Origin: an uncultured Alphaproteobacteria bacterium
GTDB lineage: Bacteria > Pseudomonadota > Alphaproteobacteria > Rhodobacterales > Rhodobacteraceae
Reading direction: 5' to 3'
Assembly (NCBI GenBank): GCA_902570265.1
Contig: CACFXF010000013.1
Location: 1 to 44,719, forward strand
DNA: 44,719 nt
The first letter of the stretch is position 1, and every line of letters starts with the position of its first letter. This document shows, piece by piece, positions 8,510-16,769 of the stretch. The notes beneath the pieces are model-generated. The model had not been told where the DNA came from and searched no databases. It worked only from the letters and a program-made list of their open reading frames with translations. The position numbers and the translations under genes are program-made.

Positions 8510-9353
8510 TTTCTTTATTAATTAATTGTATAATTAACTTTAAATTATTCCATGTATTTCTTTTTTTTTCTGGATCTTTAATCATAGATTTCATACCTTC
8601 AATTTCGACAGTAGGTATACCAAGATAGTCCCCGATAAAACCTCCATTTATGCTGTCATATTTTAAAAAATCGGTCAGACCTAAAATGCTTGCAGGCATT
8701 TTACTTATAAAAATTAAAAACTTTGGAGATATTAATTCTATATACTTTTTTAAAAATGGTTTCATCAATTCCAAATCAGAAATTTTATTATCTGTATTTT
8801 TAACAAGTCTGAAAGGAGTGGCAGGTATAACAAATATATTACAATTATTTTGATTCAAAGGAATTAATCCCATTGATTCAATAATTTTTTCAAACAATTT
8901 ATTACTTTCTTCAACATACGGTTTTTGCTGTAATTCTTCTTCATAAGAAGGAGGTTCGGAAATGAAAAGAGTTTTTGATTTAAAATTACCAGCACCTAAT
9001 AGAAGCTTATTGGATCCTTTTAATGAATAGAATTTTTTAAAATTAGTAATATTATTTTCAAGACTAGTAATATCTTTTGATGAGTCAGCCAAATTTTCCA
9101 CTTCCAAAATTAAATCATTATCAATTAGATTTTGATTTGTCTTATCTGAAAACTGATACTGTTGATTTTCAATTTTCTTATTAATTTGATATTCTAAATT
9201 TTTATGATCTATTGTTTTTTCTGAACTTTGAATTGCGTTTGATTTAAAAAAATTAGTTAGCAATAATTTATATTTATCGATAGTAGGATCGAGTATACCA
9301 GCTTGTTCATAATCCCAAATAGTAGTAAAAATTGTTTTTTTTAAGTAATCCAC
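8499..9353 (-). CDS. Degenerate family-4-type uracil-DNA glycosylase-like protein
   Basis: The 284-residue product follows the layout of bacterial family 4/5 uracil-DNA glycosylases in its second half: TLFISEPPSYEEE at the place of the GEAPGxxED loop, then PYVEESNKLFEKIIESMGL, FVIPATPFR, LELMKPFLKKYIELISPKFL and DPEKKRNTWNNL. The critical elements are gone. GEAPG became SEPPS, the uracil-contact Asn of the YxTN segment is missing, the HPS/HPA motif reads GMKS, and only one Cys remains, so the 4Fe-4S cluster cannot form. The N-terminal ~100 residues are Asn/Lys rich and unrecognised. Start is GTG at 9353. A loss of glycosylase activity is inferred; a structural or DNA-binding role is possible. 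Confidence 0.7.
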   Translation of the reverse strand: MDYLKKTIFTTIWDYEQAGILDPTIDKYKLLLTNFFKSNAIQSSEKTIDHKNLEYQINKKIENQQYQFSDKTNQNLIDNDLILEVENLADSSKDITSLENNITNFKKFYSLKGSNKLLLGAGNFKSKTLFISEPPSYEEELQQKPYVEESNKLFEKIIESMGLIPLNQNNCNIFVIPATPFRLVKNTDNKISDLELMKPFLKKYIELISPKFLIFISKMPASILGLTDFLKYDSINGGFIGDYLGIPTVEIEGMKSMIKDPEKKRNTWNNLKLIIQLINKENEH

Positions 9354-9403
9354 TTTGTTTTCTTTTGTTAATTAATAGAATAAACTTTTATATTTAAAGG
9401 TTA

Positions 9404-9431
9404 TTGTTGAAAGTAATTAAATATATATAAT
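9404..9431 (+). promoter_or_regulatory. Predicted sigma70-type promoter of pyrB
   Basis: TTGTTG at 9404-9409 and TATAAT at 9426-9431 are separated by 16 bp and lie about 30 bp before the TTG start of pyrB. The start has AAGGGG at 9445-9450. No attenuator hairpin is visible in the short leader. The AT-rich background makes chance matches common. Confidence 0.4.
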
Positions 9432-9459
9432 TAGATATGTTATTAAGGGGTAGTTTTAA

Positions 9460-10389
9460 TTGTTAAATAATAAAGATTTGTTAAGCATTAATGAACTATC
9501 TGAAAATGAAATTATATCTATCATTAATAATGCAAATAATTATTATCATGATAATAAAATAAAAGCGAAAAAAAAAGTCTTAAATAATTTAACTCAAATA
9601 AATCTTTTTTTTGAAAATTCGACTAGAACTCAAGTAAGTTTTGAAATAGCTGGCACTTTACTAGGTGCTAACGTTGTAAATTTTCCATTAAATAATAGTT
9701 CACAATCAAAGGGAGAAACACTTCTAGATCTTGCCGCTACTTTAAATTCTATGAACCCTGAAATTTTGGTAATTAGACATCCTAATTCTGGAGCTGTTCA
9801 ACTAATTTCTGAAAAAGTAGACTGTCCTGTTGTAAATGCAGGTGATGGAAATCATGAACATCCTACCCAGGCTTTACTTGATATTCTAACTATAAAAAAA
9901 AGAATAGGAAGGATTGACAATCTTAAAATAGCCATATGTGGGGATATTGCACATAGCAGAGTGGCTAGATCTAATATTTTTTGCCATAAAAAGTTAGGTA
10001 ATGAAATAAGAGTTATTGGACCAAAAACACTTATACCAAAAGATATTGATAAGCTTGGAGTTCAAGTATTTTACAATATGGTTGACGGATTACGTGATGT
10101 AGATGTGATTATGGTTTTAAGATTACAAAAAGAAAGGATGGACGGTGGATACTTTTCCTCTGAAAGAGAATATTTTCATCTTTATGGTCTAGATGATAGA
10201 AAAATGAGATATGCTAAGCCTTCAGCAATTATAATGCACCCAGGGCCAATGAATAGAGGTATAGAAATTGATGGTGATCTTGCAGATAATTTGGATAAAT
10301 CTGTTATAACTATGCAAGTTGAAGCAGGGTTGGCTATTAGAATGTCTATCTTAGAACTGCTTTTAAAAAAGAAAATTGAAAATGTCTAA
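9460..10389 (+). CDS. pyrB: Aspartate carbamoyltransferase catalytic subunit
   Basis: Condenses carbamoyl phosphate with aspartate, the first committed step of pyrimidine synthesis. The 309 residues contain the carbamoyl-phosphate loop FFENSTRTQVSFE (about 50-62), QSKGETLLD (about 83-91), GDGNHEHPTQALLD (about 127-140), and HPGPMNRGIEID (about 260-271). The start is TTG at 9460, chosen because AAGGGG is nine bases upstream and the reading begins just before the first helix of the family. The 3' end overlaps the following pyrC homologue. No pyrI regulatory subunit is nearby, which fits the type where a dihydroorotase-like partner stabilises the catalytic subunit. Confidence 0.96.
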   Translation: MLNNKDLLSINELSENEIISIINNANNYYHDNKIKAKKKVLNNLTQINLFFENSTRTQVSFEIAGTLLGANVVNFPLNNSSQSKGETLLDLAATLNSMNPEILVIRHPNSGAVQLISEKVDCPVVNAGDGNHEHPTQALLDILTIKKRIGRIDNLKIAICGDIAHSRVARSNIFCHKKLGNEIRVIGPKTLIPKDIDKLGVQVFYNMVDGLRDVDVIMVLRLQKERMDGGYFSSEREYFHLYGLDDRKMRYAKPSAIIMHPGPMNRGIEIDGDLADNLDKSVITMQVEAGLAIRMSILELLLKKKIENV

Positions 10390-11668
10390 AATAACCACAT
10401 TAATTAATGCAATTTTAATTGATCCAAAATCCCTAACTCAAACAAATGGTTCAATTACAATAGAAGAAGGTTTCATACAAAGAATTAACGGACCAGCAAG
10501 AGGTAATATTATTGATTGTAGGAAATATTGTTTAGCACCTGGAATTATTGATATAGGGGTTCATATCTGTGAACCAGGTGAAAGACATAAAGAAAGCTTC
10601 AAATCAGCCAGTATGGCAGCTGCAGCTGGTGGAGTTACATCTATAGTCACTTTTCCGAATACAACACCAGTAATTGATAATCCAGAACTTCTTGAATTTT
10701 TTATGAAAAGGGCACGAGACGCTAGTAAAGTAAGAATTTGGCCAGCAGCTGCAATTACAAAAGGAGTTGAGGGAAAAGAAATTTCAGAACTAAGCTTTTT
10801 GCAAGATGCTGGTGCAGTAGCATTTACAAATGGCCTAAAATCTATAGAAAACCCTAAAATTTTGTTGAGAGCCTTAAATTATGCTTCTTCTCTTAATAGT
10901 TTGTTTATAGGACATTGTGAAGATTATTATTTTTCTGAAGGAGTGTCTGCAACTTCAAGTGCTTTTGCAACTAAAATGGGTTTATCATCTACTCCAAAAG
11001 AAACTGAATTAATGGGCCTAGAAAGAGATTTTTTGTTAGCAGATTTATCTAAAGCAAATTATCATGCTTCCCAAATAACCACAAAGAAAAGTTTTCTCAA
11101 AATTAAAGAACTTAAATCTTTAGGAAAAAATGTCACTGCTGGAACATCAATTCACCATCTACTTTTTGATGAAACTGATATTAAAAACTACAGAACATTT
11201 TTTAAACTAAGACCACCGTTAAGATCAAACTCTGATAAATTATTTTTATTACAAAATATTAAAGATAGTACTTTAGATACGATTAGTTCTTTCCATTTAC
11301 CACAAGATGAAGAAAGTAAAAGATTGCCCTATGAAAAAGCTGCCTTTGGAGCTATTGGATTACAAACCCTATTACCGGCATGTCTAAAATTAGTTAATAA
11401 TAAAATTATAGATCTTCCTCAATTATTTAGAAAAATATCACTTAATCCAGCAAAGATATTAAATATAAAGTCTGGAATTTTAGAAGAAGGGTACTTTGCA
11501 GATTTGGTACTTTTTGATCCTGACAAACCATTAATAGTTGATAGATTCAATCTTTTGTCAAAAGCTAAAAATACTCCATTTGATGGCTACCAATTGTTTG
11601 GTGAAGTATTAAAAACATTTGTTAGGGGCAAAGAAATTTATAAATCGAGGAATATAAATGATACCTGA
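10382..11668 (+). CDS. pyrC: Dihydroorotase-like protein, probably catalytically inactive (PyrC')
   Basis: An amidohydrolase-fold protein of 428 residues in the standard pyrB-pyrC-plsY order. Family blocks are CLAPGIIDIGVHICEPGERH (about residues 48-68), AAAAGGVTSIVTFPNTTPV, FIGHCED near 180 and KAAFGAIGL near 322. Active dihydroorotases have an HxH pair in DxHxHLREPG and a metal-binding Asp in TDHAPH. Here the first His is replaced (DIGVH) and the TDHAPH region reads SSFHLPQ. That pattern resembles the inactive PyrC' partners that support aspartate carbamoyltransferase. A genuine dihydroorotase would then be encoded elsewhere. The start is ATG 10382, overlapping the pyrB end; TTG 10376 is an alternative. 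Confidence 0.85.
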   Translation: MSKITTLINAILIDPKSLTQTNGSITIEEGFIQRINGPARGNIIDCRKYCLAPGIIDIGVHICEPGERHKESFKSASMAAAAGGVTSIVTFPNTTPVIDNPELLEFFMKRARDASKVRIWPAAAITKGVEGKEISELSFLQDAGAVAFTNGLKSIENPKILLRALNYASSLNSLFIGHCEDYYFSEGVSATSSAFATKMGLSSTPKETELMGLERDFLLADLSKANYHASQITTKKSFLKIKELKSLGKNVTAGTSIHHLLFDETDIKNYRTFFKLRPPLRSNSDKLFLLQNIKDSTLDTISSFHLPQDEESKRLPYEKAAFGAIGLQTLLPACLKLVNNKIIDLPQLFRKISLNPAKILNIKSGILEEGYFADLVLFDPDKPLIVDRFNLLSKAKNTPFDGYQLFGEVLKTFVRGKEIYKSRNINDT

Positions 11669-12296
11669 TATTTTAAGAATTTGGGGGGCATCTCCCACAT
11701 CTAATGTAGGTTTAATTTGGGTATTTAATATATTTTTATTTTCTTACTTAATAGGTTCTATCCCTTTTGGAATTTTAATATCTAAACTTTTTAAATTAGG
11801 TAACATTAGAGATATTGGATCTGGTAATATAGGTGCTACAAATGTTTTAAGAACAGGACACAAAAAAGCTGCTTTTTTTACTTTAATTATGGACATAAGT
11901 AAAGGGTTTGTAGTTGTATATTTAGCTAAAGAATTTTTAGGAATTACAGCTTCACATTTTGCAGCTTTGGGGGTATTTTTTGGCCACCTTTTTTCTATAT
12001 TTTTATTTTTTAAAGGTGGAAAAGGAGTTGCAACATTTATAGGAATACAAATAGTTTTGAACATTTATCTTGGTATTTTTATTTGTATCACATGGATTTC
12101 CATTGCTATAATTTCTAGATACTCTTCTTTATCTTCAATAATTTCATCTATTTTATCTTTATTTATTTTAATTATATTAAATGATTTAAGTTATATCTGG
12201 GTACAGATAATATTAGTATTTTCCATAATAACTAGCCATAGAGGTAATATTGTAAAATTAATTTTAGGAAAAGAAAATAAAATTAAACTTACTTAA
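11658..12296 (+). CDS. plsY: Glycerol-3-phosphate acyltransferase PlsY
   Basis: Polytopic membrane enzyme that moves an acyl group from acyl phosphate to glycerol 3-phosphate, starting phospholipid synthesis. Diagnostic segments are SYLIGSIPFGILISKLF (about residues 29-45), the glycine-rich loop DIGSGNIGATNVLRTG (about 52-67), FGHLFSIFLFFKGGKGVATF (about 107-126) and SHRGNI close to the C-terminus. About five hydrophobic helices are present in 212 residues. It overlaps the pyrC homologue by 11 bp and its end is convergent with gshA, 13 bp away. Confidence 0.95.
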   Translation: MIPDILRIWGASPTSNVGLIWVFNIFLFSYLIGSIPFGILISKLFKLGNIRDIGSGNIGATNVLRTGHKKAAFFTLIMDISKGFVVVYLAKEFLGITASHFAALGVFFGHLFSIFLFFKGGKGVATFIGIQIVLNIYLGIFICITWISIAIISRYSSLSSIISSILSLFILIILNDLSYIWVQIILVFSIITSHRGNIVKLILGKENKIKLT

Positions 12297-12309
12297 TATT
12301 TGTAAATTC

Positions 12310-13683
12310 TCAATATGAGTATTCTTTATAAATTTGCTTTAGATCTTTTGACCAATCCTTATTATATCTAATAAGAATTTCATCTGCCAAAGAAATGCCT
12401 TGTTCTAAACTTGAAAATAAAGGTGACAAAAATTCACATTCGTTTTCCTTAGTATTGTGGATATTCATTTTATTTCTATTTTTTAACCCGTTATCAGACA
12501 GCAGAAGAATTTCATGAGCAAGTTTTTTGACTGACTTATTACGAATAGTAGCATCGAAGCCTAGTTTTGAAACATCTTTATAAAGTTTAAATCTTTCCTC
12601 ATCTGTCCAGTCTTTGCAAATGTCCCACGCTGTGTCCAATGCTTGTTGGTCATAAATTATTCCTACCCAAAATGCTGGTAAAGCACAAATTCTAGACCAC
12701 GGGCCTGCATCAGCGCCTCGCATTTCAATGAACTGTTTTAATCTAACTTCTGGAAAAATTGTAGTAAGATGATCAACCCAATCAGATAATTTAGGTCTTT
12801 CATTTGGTAGTACTGACAATTGACCATTTAAAAAATCATTGAAGGATAAACCCATAGCATTGATATATTTGTTATTCCTTTTAACAAAATACATTGGAAC
12901 TTTTAATGCATAGTTTACCCAAGCCTCAAAACCATAGCCCTCATCAAAAACAAATGGAAGCATTCCCGTTCTTGACTTATCTGTATCATGCCAAATCCTA
13001 GATCTGTAACTTTTAAATCCTGTAATCTTACCCTCAAAAAAAGGGGATGCTGCAAAGAGTGCAGTCGCAATTGGTTGTAAAGCCAATCCAACCCTCATTT
13101 TTTTTATCATATCTGTTTCTGAATCATAATCTAAATTGACTTGAACAGTACAAGTCCTAAACATCATTTTTGTTCCACTGGATCCCACTTTTTCCATATA
13201 TGGAGCCATAAGTTTATATCTATCTTTAGGCATAATAGGCATTTCTTTGTGCTTCCACTCTGGTGCAGATCCAAGCCCTATGAAACCAGCACCAATTCTA
13301 TCAGCAATTGTTTTAACTTCTGCTAAGTGAGTGGCAACCTCCAAACAAGTTTCATGTACACTATCAAGAAGTGCACCAGATAGTTCTAATTGACCTCCTG
13401 GTTCTAAAGTAATATTTGCTGAATCCTTATTTAAACCAATAATAAATTTATTTTCTTCAATAGGTTTCCATCCAAATGTGTCTATTAAGCCTTTTAAAAC
13501 ACTCAGAACAGAACAATCCCCTTGATAAGGAAGTGGTTTTAAATTTCTTTTAATGAACCCAAACTTTTCATGCTCTGTTCCAATTTTCCATGAGCTTTTT
13601 GGTTTGCAACCATCCTCAAAATATTGAATTAGTTGGTTTTTATTTTCAATTATTGAATTCAATTTCGACATATTTGAGATCAT
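12310..13683 (-). CDS. gshA: Glutamate-cysteine ligase, plant/alphaproteobacterial type
   Basis: Catalyses ATP-dependent gamma-glutamylcysteine formation, the first step of glutathione synthesis. The 457-residue product has the class found in plants and Alphaproteobacteria: SSWKIGTEHEKFGF near residues 29-42, LEPGGQLELSGALLDSVHETC (about 95-116), and RGADAGPWSRICALPAFWVG (about 322-341). It is unrelated in length and motif order to the E. coli enzyme. Two ATGs lie close together at the start (ATG 13683 and the Met at residue 5), so the exact N-terminus is uncertain. It is downstream of rsmE on the same strand with a 46 bp gap. Confidence 0.95.
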   Translation of the reverse strand: MISNMSKLNSIIENKNQLIQYFEDGCKPKSSWKIGTEHEKFGFIKRNLKPLPYQGDCSVLSVLKGLIDTFGWKPIEENKFIIGLNKDSANITLEPGGQLELSGALLDSVHETCLEVATHLAEVKTIADRIGAGFIGLGSAPEWKHKEMPIMPKDRYKLMAPYMEKVGSSGTKMMFRTCTVQVNLDYDSETDMIKKMRVGLALQPIATALFAASPFFEGKITGFKSYRSRIWHDTDKSRTGMLPFVFDEGYGFEAWVNYALKVPMYFVKRNNKYINAMGLSFNDFLNGQLSVLPNERPKLSDWVDHLTTIFPEVRLKQFIEMRGADAGPWSRICALPAFWVGIIYDQQALDTAWDICKDWTDEERFKLYKDVSKLGFDATIRNKSVKKLAHEILLLSDNGLKNRNKMNIHNTKENECEFLSPLFSSLEQGISLADEILIRYNKDWSKDLKQIYKEYSY

Positions 13684-13729
13684 CCTTATTTGAAAGAAAT
13701 TTTATATGATGAAAAGGAAATAAATTAAA

Positions 13730-14503
13730 TTAGTCATTTATCCATTTTCCAAAATAGCTTTGCCAAATACTTACTGCTGCAACCATTGCTGTTTCTGCCC
13801 TTAGGATTTGCTTGCCTAAACTGACTTTTTTAACAAAAGACAAGTTGTCCATTAATTCACTCTCTTTTTTAGAAAATCCTCCTTCTGGACCTACTAAAAT
13901 TGCAGCCGGATAGGGATCTAAATTATTAAACACTTTTAAAATTGGATCACCCTTTAATTTTTCATCACAAAAAAATAATACCCTTTCGGGATCCCAATCT
14001 TTTAAAACATTTTCAAGTTTATTTAAATCAAGCAAATTTGGCATCCATGTACTTCCACACTGTTGTACAGAACTTATCATTACTTTTTTACTTCTTTTTT
14101 TATTAAAATTATGTATATCAGTATAATCCGAAATTATTGGAATTATTGTTTTAACGCCTAATTCAACACACTTTTCAATAATAAAATCTGTTCTCGATTT
14201 TTTAATTGGTGAAAAAAGAACTATAAGGTCTGATGGAACTGTCGCTTCAGTTATTAAGTGATTAATTTTTAACCTAACCGTTTTTTTTGAAAACTGCATT
14301 ATTTTACATCTAAATTCACCTGAGCGACCATCAATTAAATTTATTTGATCACTTTCTTTACTTCTTTTAACATCAACCAAATAATGTATTTGATCTTTTG
14401 TTAAATCATAATATCCTTTTGATTCATATAACTTGGCCAAATTAACTTCACAAAAAAGTCTTGTTATATTTTTGGTGACTTGTGGAGATCTAATTGAATT
14501 CAT
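13730..14503 (-). CDS. rsmE: 16S rRNA (uracil-1498-N3)-methyltransferase RsmE
   Basis: SPOUT-class methyltransferase acting on U1498 of 16S rRNA. The C-terminal knot is clear: AILVGPEGGFSKKE (about residues 201-214) and SLGKQILRAETAMVAAVSIW (about 230-249), which bind S-adenosylmethionine. The N-terminal PUA-like part contains HYLVDVKR and IDGRSGEFRCKI, and the middle holds SRTDFIIEKCVELGVKTIIP. Length 257 is normal. The start codon overlaps the start of the divergent ubiA gene by 10 bp, so the promoter of each must lie inside the other's coding region. Confidence 0.94.
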   Translation of the reverse strand: MNSIRSPQVTKNITRLFCEVNLAKLYESKGYYDLTKDQIHYLVDVKRSKESDQINLIDGRSGEFRCKIMQFSKKTVRLKINHLITEATVPSDLIVLFSPIKKSRTDFIIEKCVELGVKTIIPIISDYTDIHNFNKKRSKKVMISSVQQCGSTWMPNLLDLNKLENVLKDWDPERVLFFCDEKLKGDPILKVFNNLDPYPAAILVGPEGGFSKKESELMDNLSFVKKVSLGKQILRAETAMVAAVSIWQSYFGKWIND

Positions 14504-15450
14504 TAAAAAATAATTTATTTAAAATTTCAGATTCTTCAGAAGGAAATTTTGTTGATCGTTATTTCCCAAATTGGAGTGTTCCTTATCTTCGCCTAAGCCG
14601 AGCAGACAGACCTACAGGAACTTGGCTTCTTTTATTACCTTGTTGGTTTGGAATATTACTAGCCTATAATGAAAAAAACACAAGTATTTCCTTTTACGAA
14701 ATATGGTTATTAATTGCATGTGGATTAGGTGCATTTTTAATGCGTGGAGCTGGATGCACTTGGAATGATATTTTGGATAAAAAATATGATGCCAGAGTTG
14801 AGAGAACGAAAAACCGCCCAATACCATCTGGACAAGTTACAATATTAAAAGCTTTTATCTGGATGATTGTGCAGTCTTTATTTGCTTTTTTAATATTATT
14901 AACATTTAATAAATTTAGTATTTTTATTGCATGCCTTTCTCTTTTTCTGGTAGCAATCTATCCCTTAGCAAAGAGAATTACCTGGTGGCCACAGATTTTT
15001 CTTGGATTAGCTTTTAATTGGGGTGTATTAGTAGGTTATTCAGCAAGTCTTGAAAAATTATCAATTCAAGTTTTCTATATGTATTTTGCATGCATATTCT
15101 GGACACTTTTTTATGATACGATCTATGCATTACAGGATATTAAAGATGACAGTATAATTGGCGTAAAATCAACCGCTAGATTATTTGGTAATAAATTAAA
15201 GTACTGGTTGTATCTTTTCATAATATTATTTTTAAGTCTTTTTATTTTAAGCACAGTGCCCATAATGATCGATTATAATTTTCTTAGATTAACTACTCTC
15301 TTCATTGGAACAAGCTTTTTATTTATCCATTTAACTCTTCAAGTAAAAAACTTAAACATTGATAGTACCAGTTCTGCACTTAAAACCTTTAAGTCTAATC
15401 GAAATACTGGTTTGATTATAGTCTTTACCCTAACTGGAATTTCAATTTAG
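14494..15450 (+). CDS. ubiA: 4-hydroxybenzoate polyprenyltransferase
   Basis: Intramembrane prenyltransferase that attaches the polyprenyl tail to 4-hydroxybenzoate in ubiquinone synthesis. The first Asp-rich site is NDILDKKYDARVERTKNRP (about residues 91-109). The second is in DTIYALQDIKDDSIIGVKST (about 208-227). The family opening LSRADRPTGTWLLLLPCWFG is at about 34-53, and eight or so hydrophobic helices follow. The start is TTG 14494 with GGAG six bases upstream. The gene end is convergent with moaE. The C-terminus stops shortly after the last helix (TGISI), which is short for the family but intact. Confidence 0.95.
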   Translation: MNSLKNNLFKISDSSEGNFVDRYFPNWSVPYLRLSRADRPTGTWLLLLPCWFGILLAYNEKNTSISFYEIWLLIACGLGAFLMRGAGCTWNDILDKKYDARVERTKNRPIPSGQVTILKAFIWMIVQSLFAFLILLTFNKFSIFIACLSLFLVAIYPLAKRITWWPQIFLGLAFNWGVLVGYSASLEKLSIQVFYMYFACIFWTLFYDTIYALQDIKDDSIIGVKSTARLFGNKLKYWLYLFIILFLSLFILSTVPIMIDYNFLRLTTLFIGTSFLFIHLTLQVKNLNIDSTSSALKTFKSNRNTGLIIVFTLTGISI

Positions 15451-15461
15451 ATTGAATTTTT

Positions 15462-15944
15462 TTACCAATCATTTAATATTAATTCATCTTCTTCTTTACT
15501 TTGAACCCATGAACTGTGTGTTCTATAATGCTCTTTTTTCCAGATTGGAGCCCTACTTTTAAGAAAATCCATTATGAATTCAGCTGATTTAAATGCTTCT
15601 TTTCTATGAGCTGAGGCAGTAACAACTAATACTATATTATCTCCTGCAAATAGCCTTCCCACTCTATGAATGACTCTAATAGAATTTAAATTCCATCGTT
15701 TCTGAGCATCTTCACAAATGAGCATAATTGCCTTTTCAGTCATTCCTGGATAATGCTCAAGCTCTAGTGACATTAATTCTTCTTTTTTTCTACCTGAGTT
15801 TCTCACTACTCCAGTAAAATTAGCTATTCCACCAATAATTTTTTTGGATTTGATTATTTTAATTTCTGAATTAATATCAAAATCAGCCTTTTGAACGTTA
15901 ACTGAGATATAGCATTTTTCTATGGTTTGATGCATTTTATCCAC
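15462..15944 (-). CDS. moaE: Molybdopterin synthase catalytic subunit MoaE
   Basis: Converts precursor Z (cPMP) to molybdopterin using the thiocarboxylated C-terminus of MoaD. Family blocks are GGIANFTGVVRNSGR (about residues 38-52), LELEHYPGMTEKAI (about 60-73), VIHRVGRLFAGDNIVLV (about 91-107), SAHRKEAF (about 111-118) and the catalytic-lysine region KSRAPIWKKEHY (about 129-140). The 160-residue length is normal. It overlaps moaD by 8 bp on the same strand, so both subunits are produced in coupled translation. Confidence 0.95.
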   Translation of the reverse strand: MDKMHQTIEKCYISVNVQKADFDINSEIKIIKSKKIIGGIANFTGVVRNSGRKKEELMSLELEHYPGMTEKAIMLICEDAQKRWNLNSIRVIHRVGRLFAGDNIVLVVTASAHRKEAFKSAEFIMDFLKSRAPIWKKEHYRTHSSWVQSKEEDELILNDW

Positions 15945-16185
15945 CAGTCATTGGAGGAAAAAAAGCCACTTCTCTTGCATTTTTTATGGAAACATTTAAA
16001 TCTTGTATTATTTTCTGGTCAACAGCTACTCTTATTGATTTAATATCTTCGAAAGCTAATTGGTACTTGTGATCATGATTTATGAGCTCTTTTATTAAAT
16101 CGCTTACAGTTTCTGATCTAACTTCTACTTCTTCAAATGGAACGCCTATTTTTTCCCTAAGCCAAGAAAAATATAAAATTTTCAT
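15937..16185 (-). CDS. moaD: Molybdopterin synthase sulfur carrier subunit MoaD
   Basis: An 82-residue ubiquitin-like sulfur carrier. It opens with MKILYFSWLREKIGVP and ends with the required Gly-Gly tail in FFPPMTGG, which is adenylated and thiocarboxylated. It starts 3 bp after the pgsA stop and overlaps moaE by 8 bp, placing moaD-moaE at the end of an operon headed by genes for an S49 peptidase, a dehydrogenase, uvrC and pgsA. Confidence 0.95.
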   Translation of the reverse strand: MKILYFSWLREKIGVPFEEVEVRSETVSDLIKELINHDHKYQLAFEDIKSIRVAVDQKIIQDLNVSIKNAREVAFFPPMTGG

Positions 16186-16188
16186 TTC

Positions 16189-16752
16189 TCAATCTCTCAA
16201 AATAATAAGTGATTTTTTAAAATAAACAATTGCAGTATATATCGAAATTAAAGCTGATATCCATAACAAAAAGATTCCTAAATAATAAAAATAATCTTTG
16301 TACATAATATCTTGTATAGATAAAAGCAAAACGATTATTGCTAGCATTTGGAAAGCCGTTTTATATTTTGACAAAACTAATACATCAAAAATATTATTTT
16401 TGGAGCCAAAAAACTCCCTAATACCTGAGACAAGAATTTCTCTTGTAATTATTAAAATACTTGGAATGCCTATGAGAAACCCATATTTATTACTAAATAC
16501 TAATGTAAAAAAACACAAAATCAAAATAACCAGCAATTTATCAGCTATAGGATCTAACATTTTACCTAGTTTAGATGTTTGATTATATTTTCTTGCAATA
16601 AAGCCATCCAAAAAATCTGTAATTGAACAAAAAATAAAAATGATTAGAACAAAGAAACAACCAATTTCTTTAGAATCAATTAAAATAATCAAAGGTATTA
16701 ATGTAGCACCAATTACTCTAAAAGATGTAAGAAAATTTGGAATATTAATCAT
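16189..16752 (-). CDS. pgsA: CDP-diacylglycerol-glycerol-3-phosphate 3-phosphatidyltransferase
   Basis: Makes phosphatidylglycerol phosphate at the inner membrane. The CDP-alcohol phosphatidyltransferase motif DG-x2-AR-x8-G-x3-D-x3-D is complete (DGFIARKYNQTSKLGKMLDP onward to DK, about residues 48-71). The protein opens with IPNFLTSFRVIGATLIPLI and has four or five hydrophobic helices in 187 residues. It lies 17 bp after uvrC and 3 bp before moaD on the same strand. The uvrC-pgsA-moaD-moaE order is common in Alphaproteobacteria. Confidence 0.96.
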   Translation of the reverse strand: MINIPNFLTSFRVIGATLIPLIILIDSKEIGCFFVLIIFIFCSITDFLDGFIARKYNQTSKLGKMLDPIADKLLVILILCFFTLVFSNKYGFLIGIPSILIITREILVSGIREFFGSKNNIFDVLVLSKYKTAFQMLAIIVLLLSIQDIMYKDYFYYLGIFLLWISALISIYTAIVYFKKSLIILRD

Positions 16753-16769
16753 TCTTCACTAAAATTCGT

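Noticed and set aside
11744-12064. Open frame of 106 codons on the minus strand inside plsY
   Set aside because: Antisense to a clear PlsY membrane protein; its sequence has no recognisable domain.
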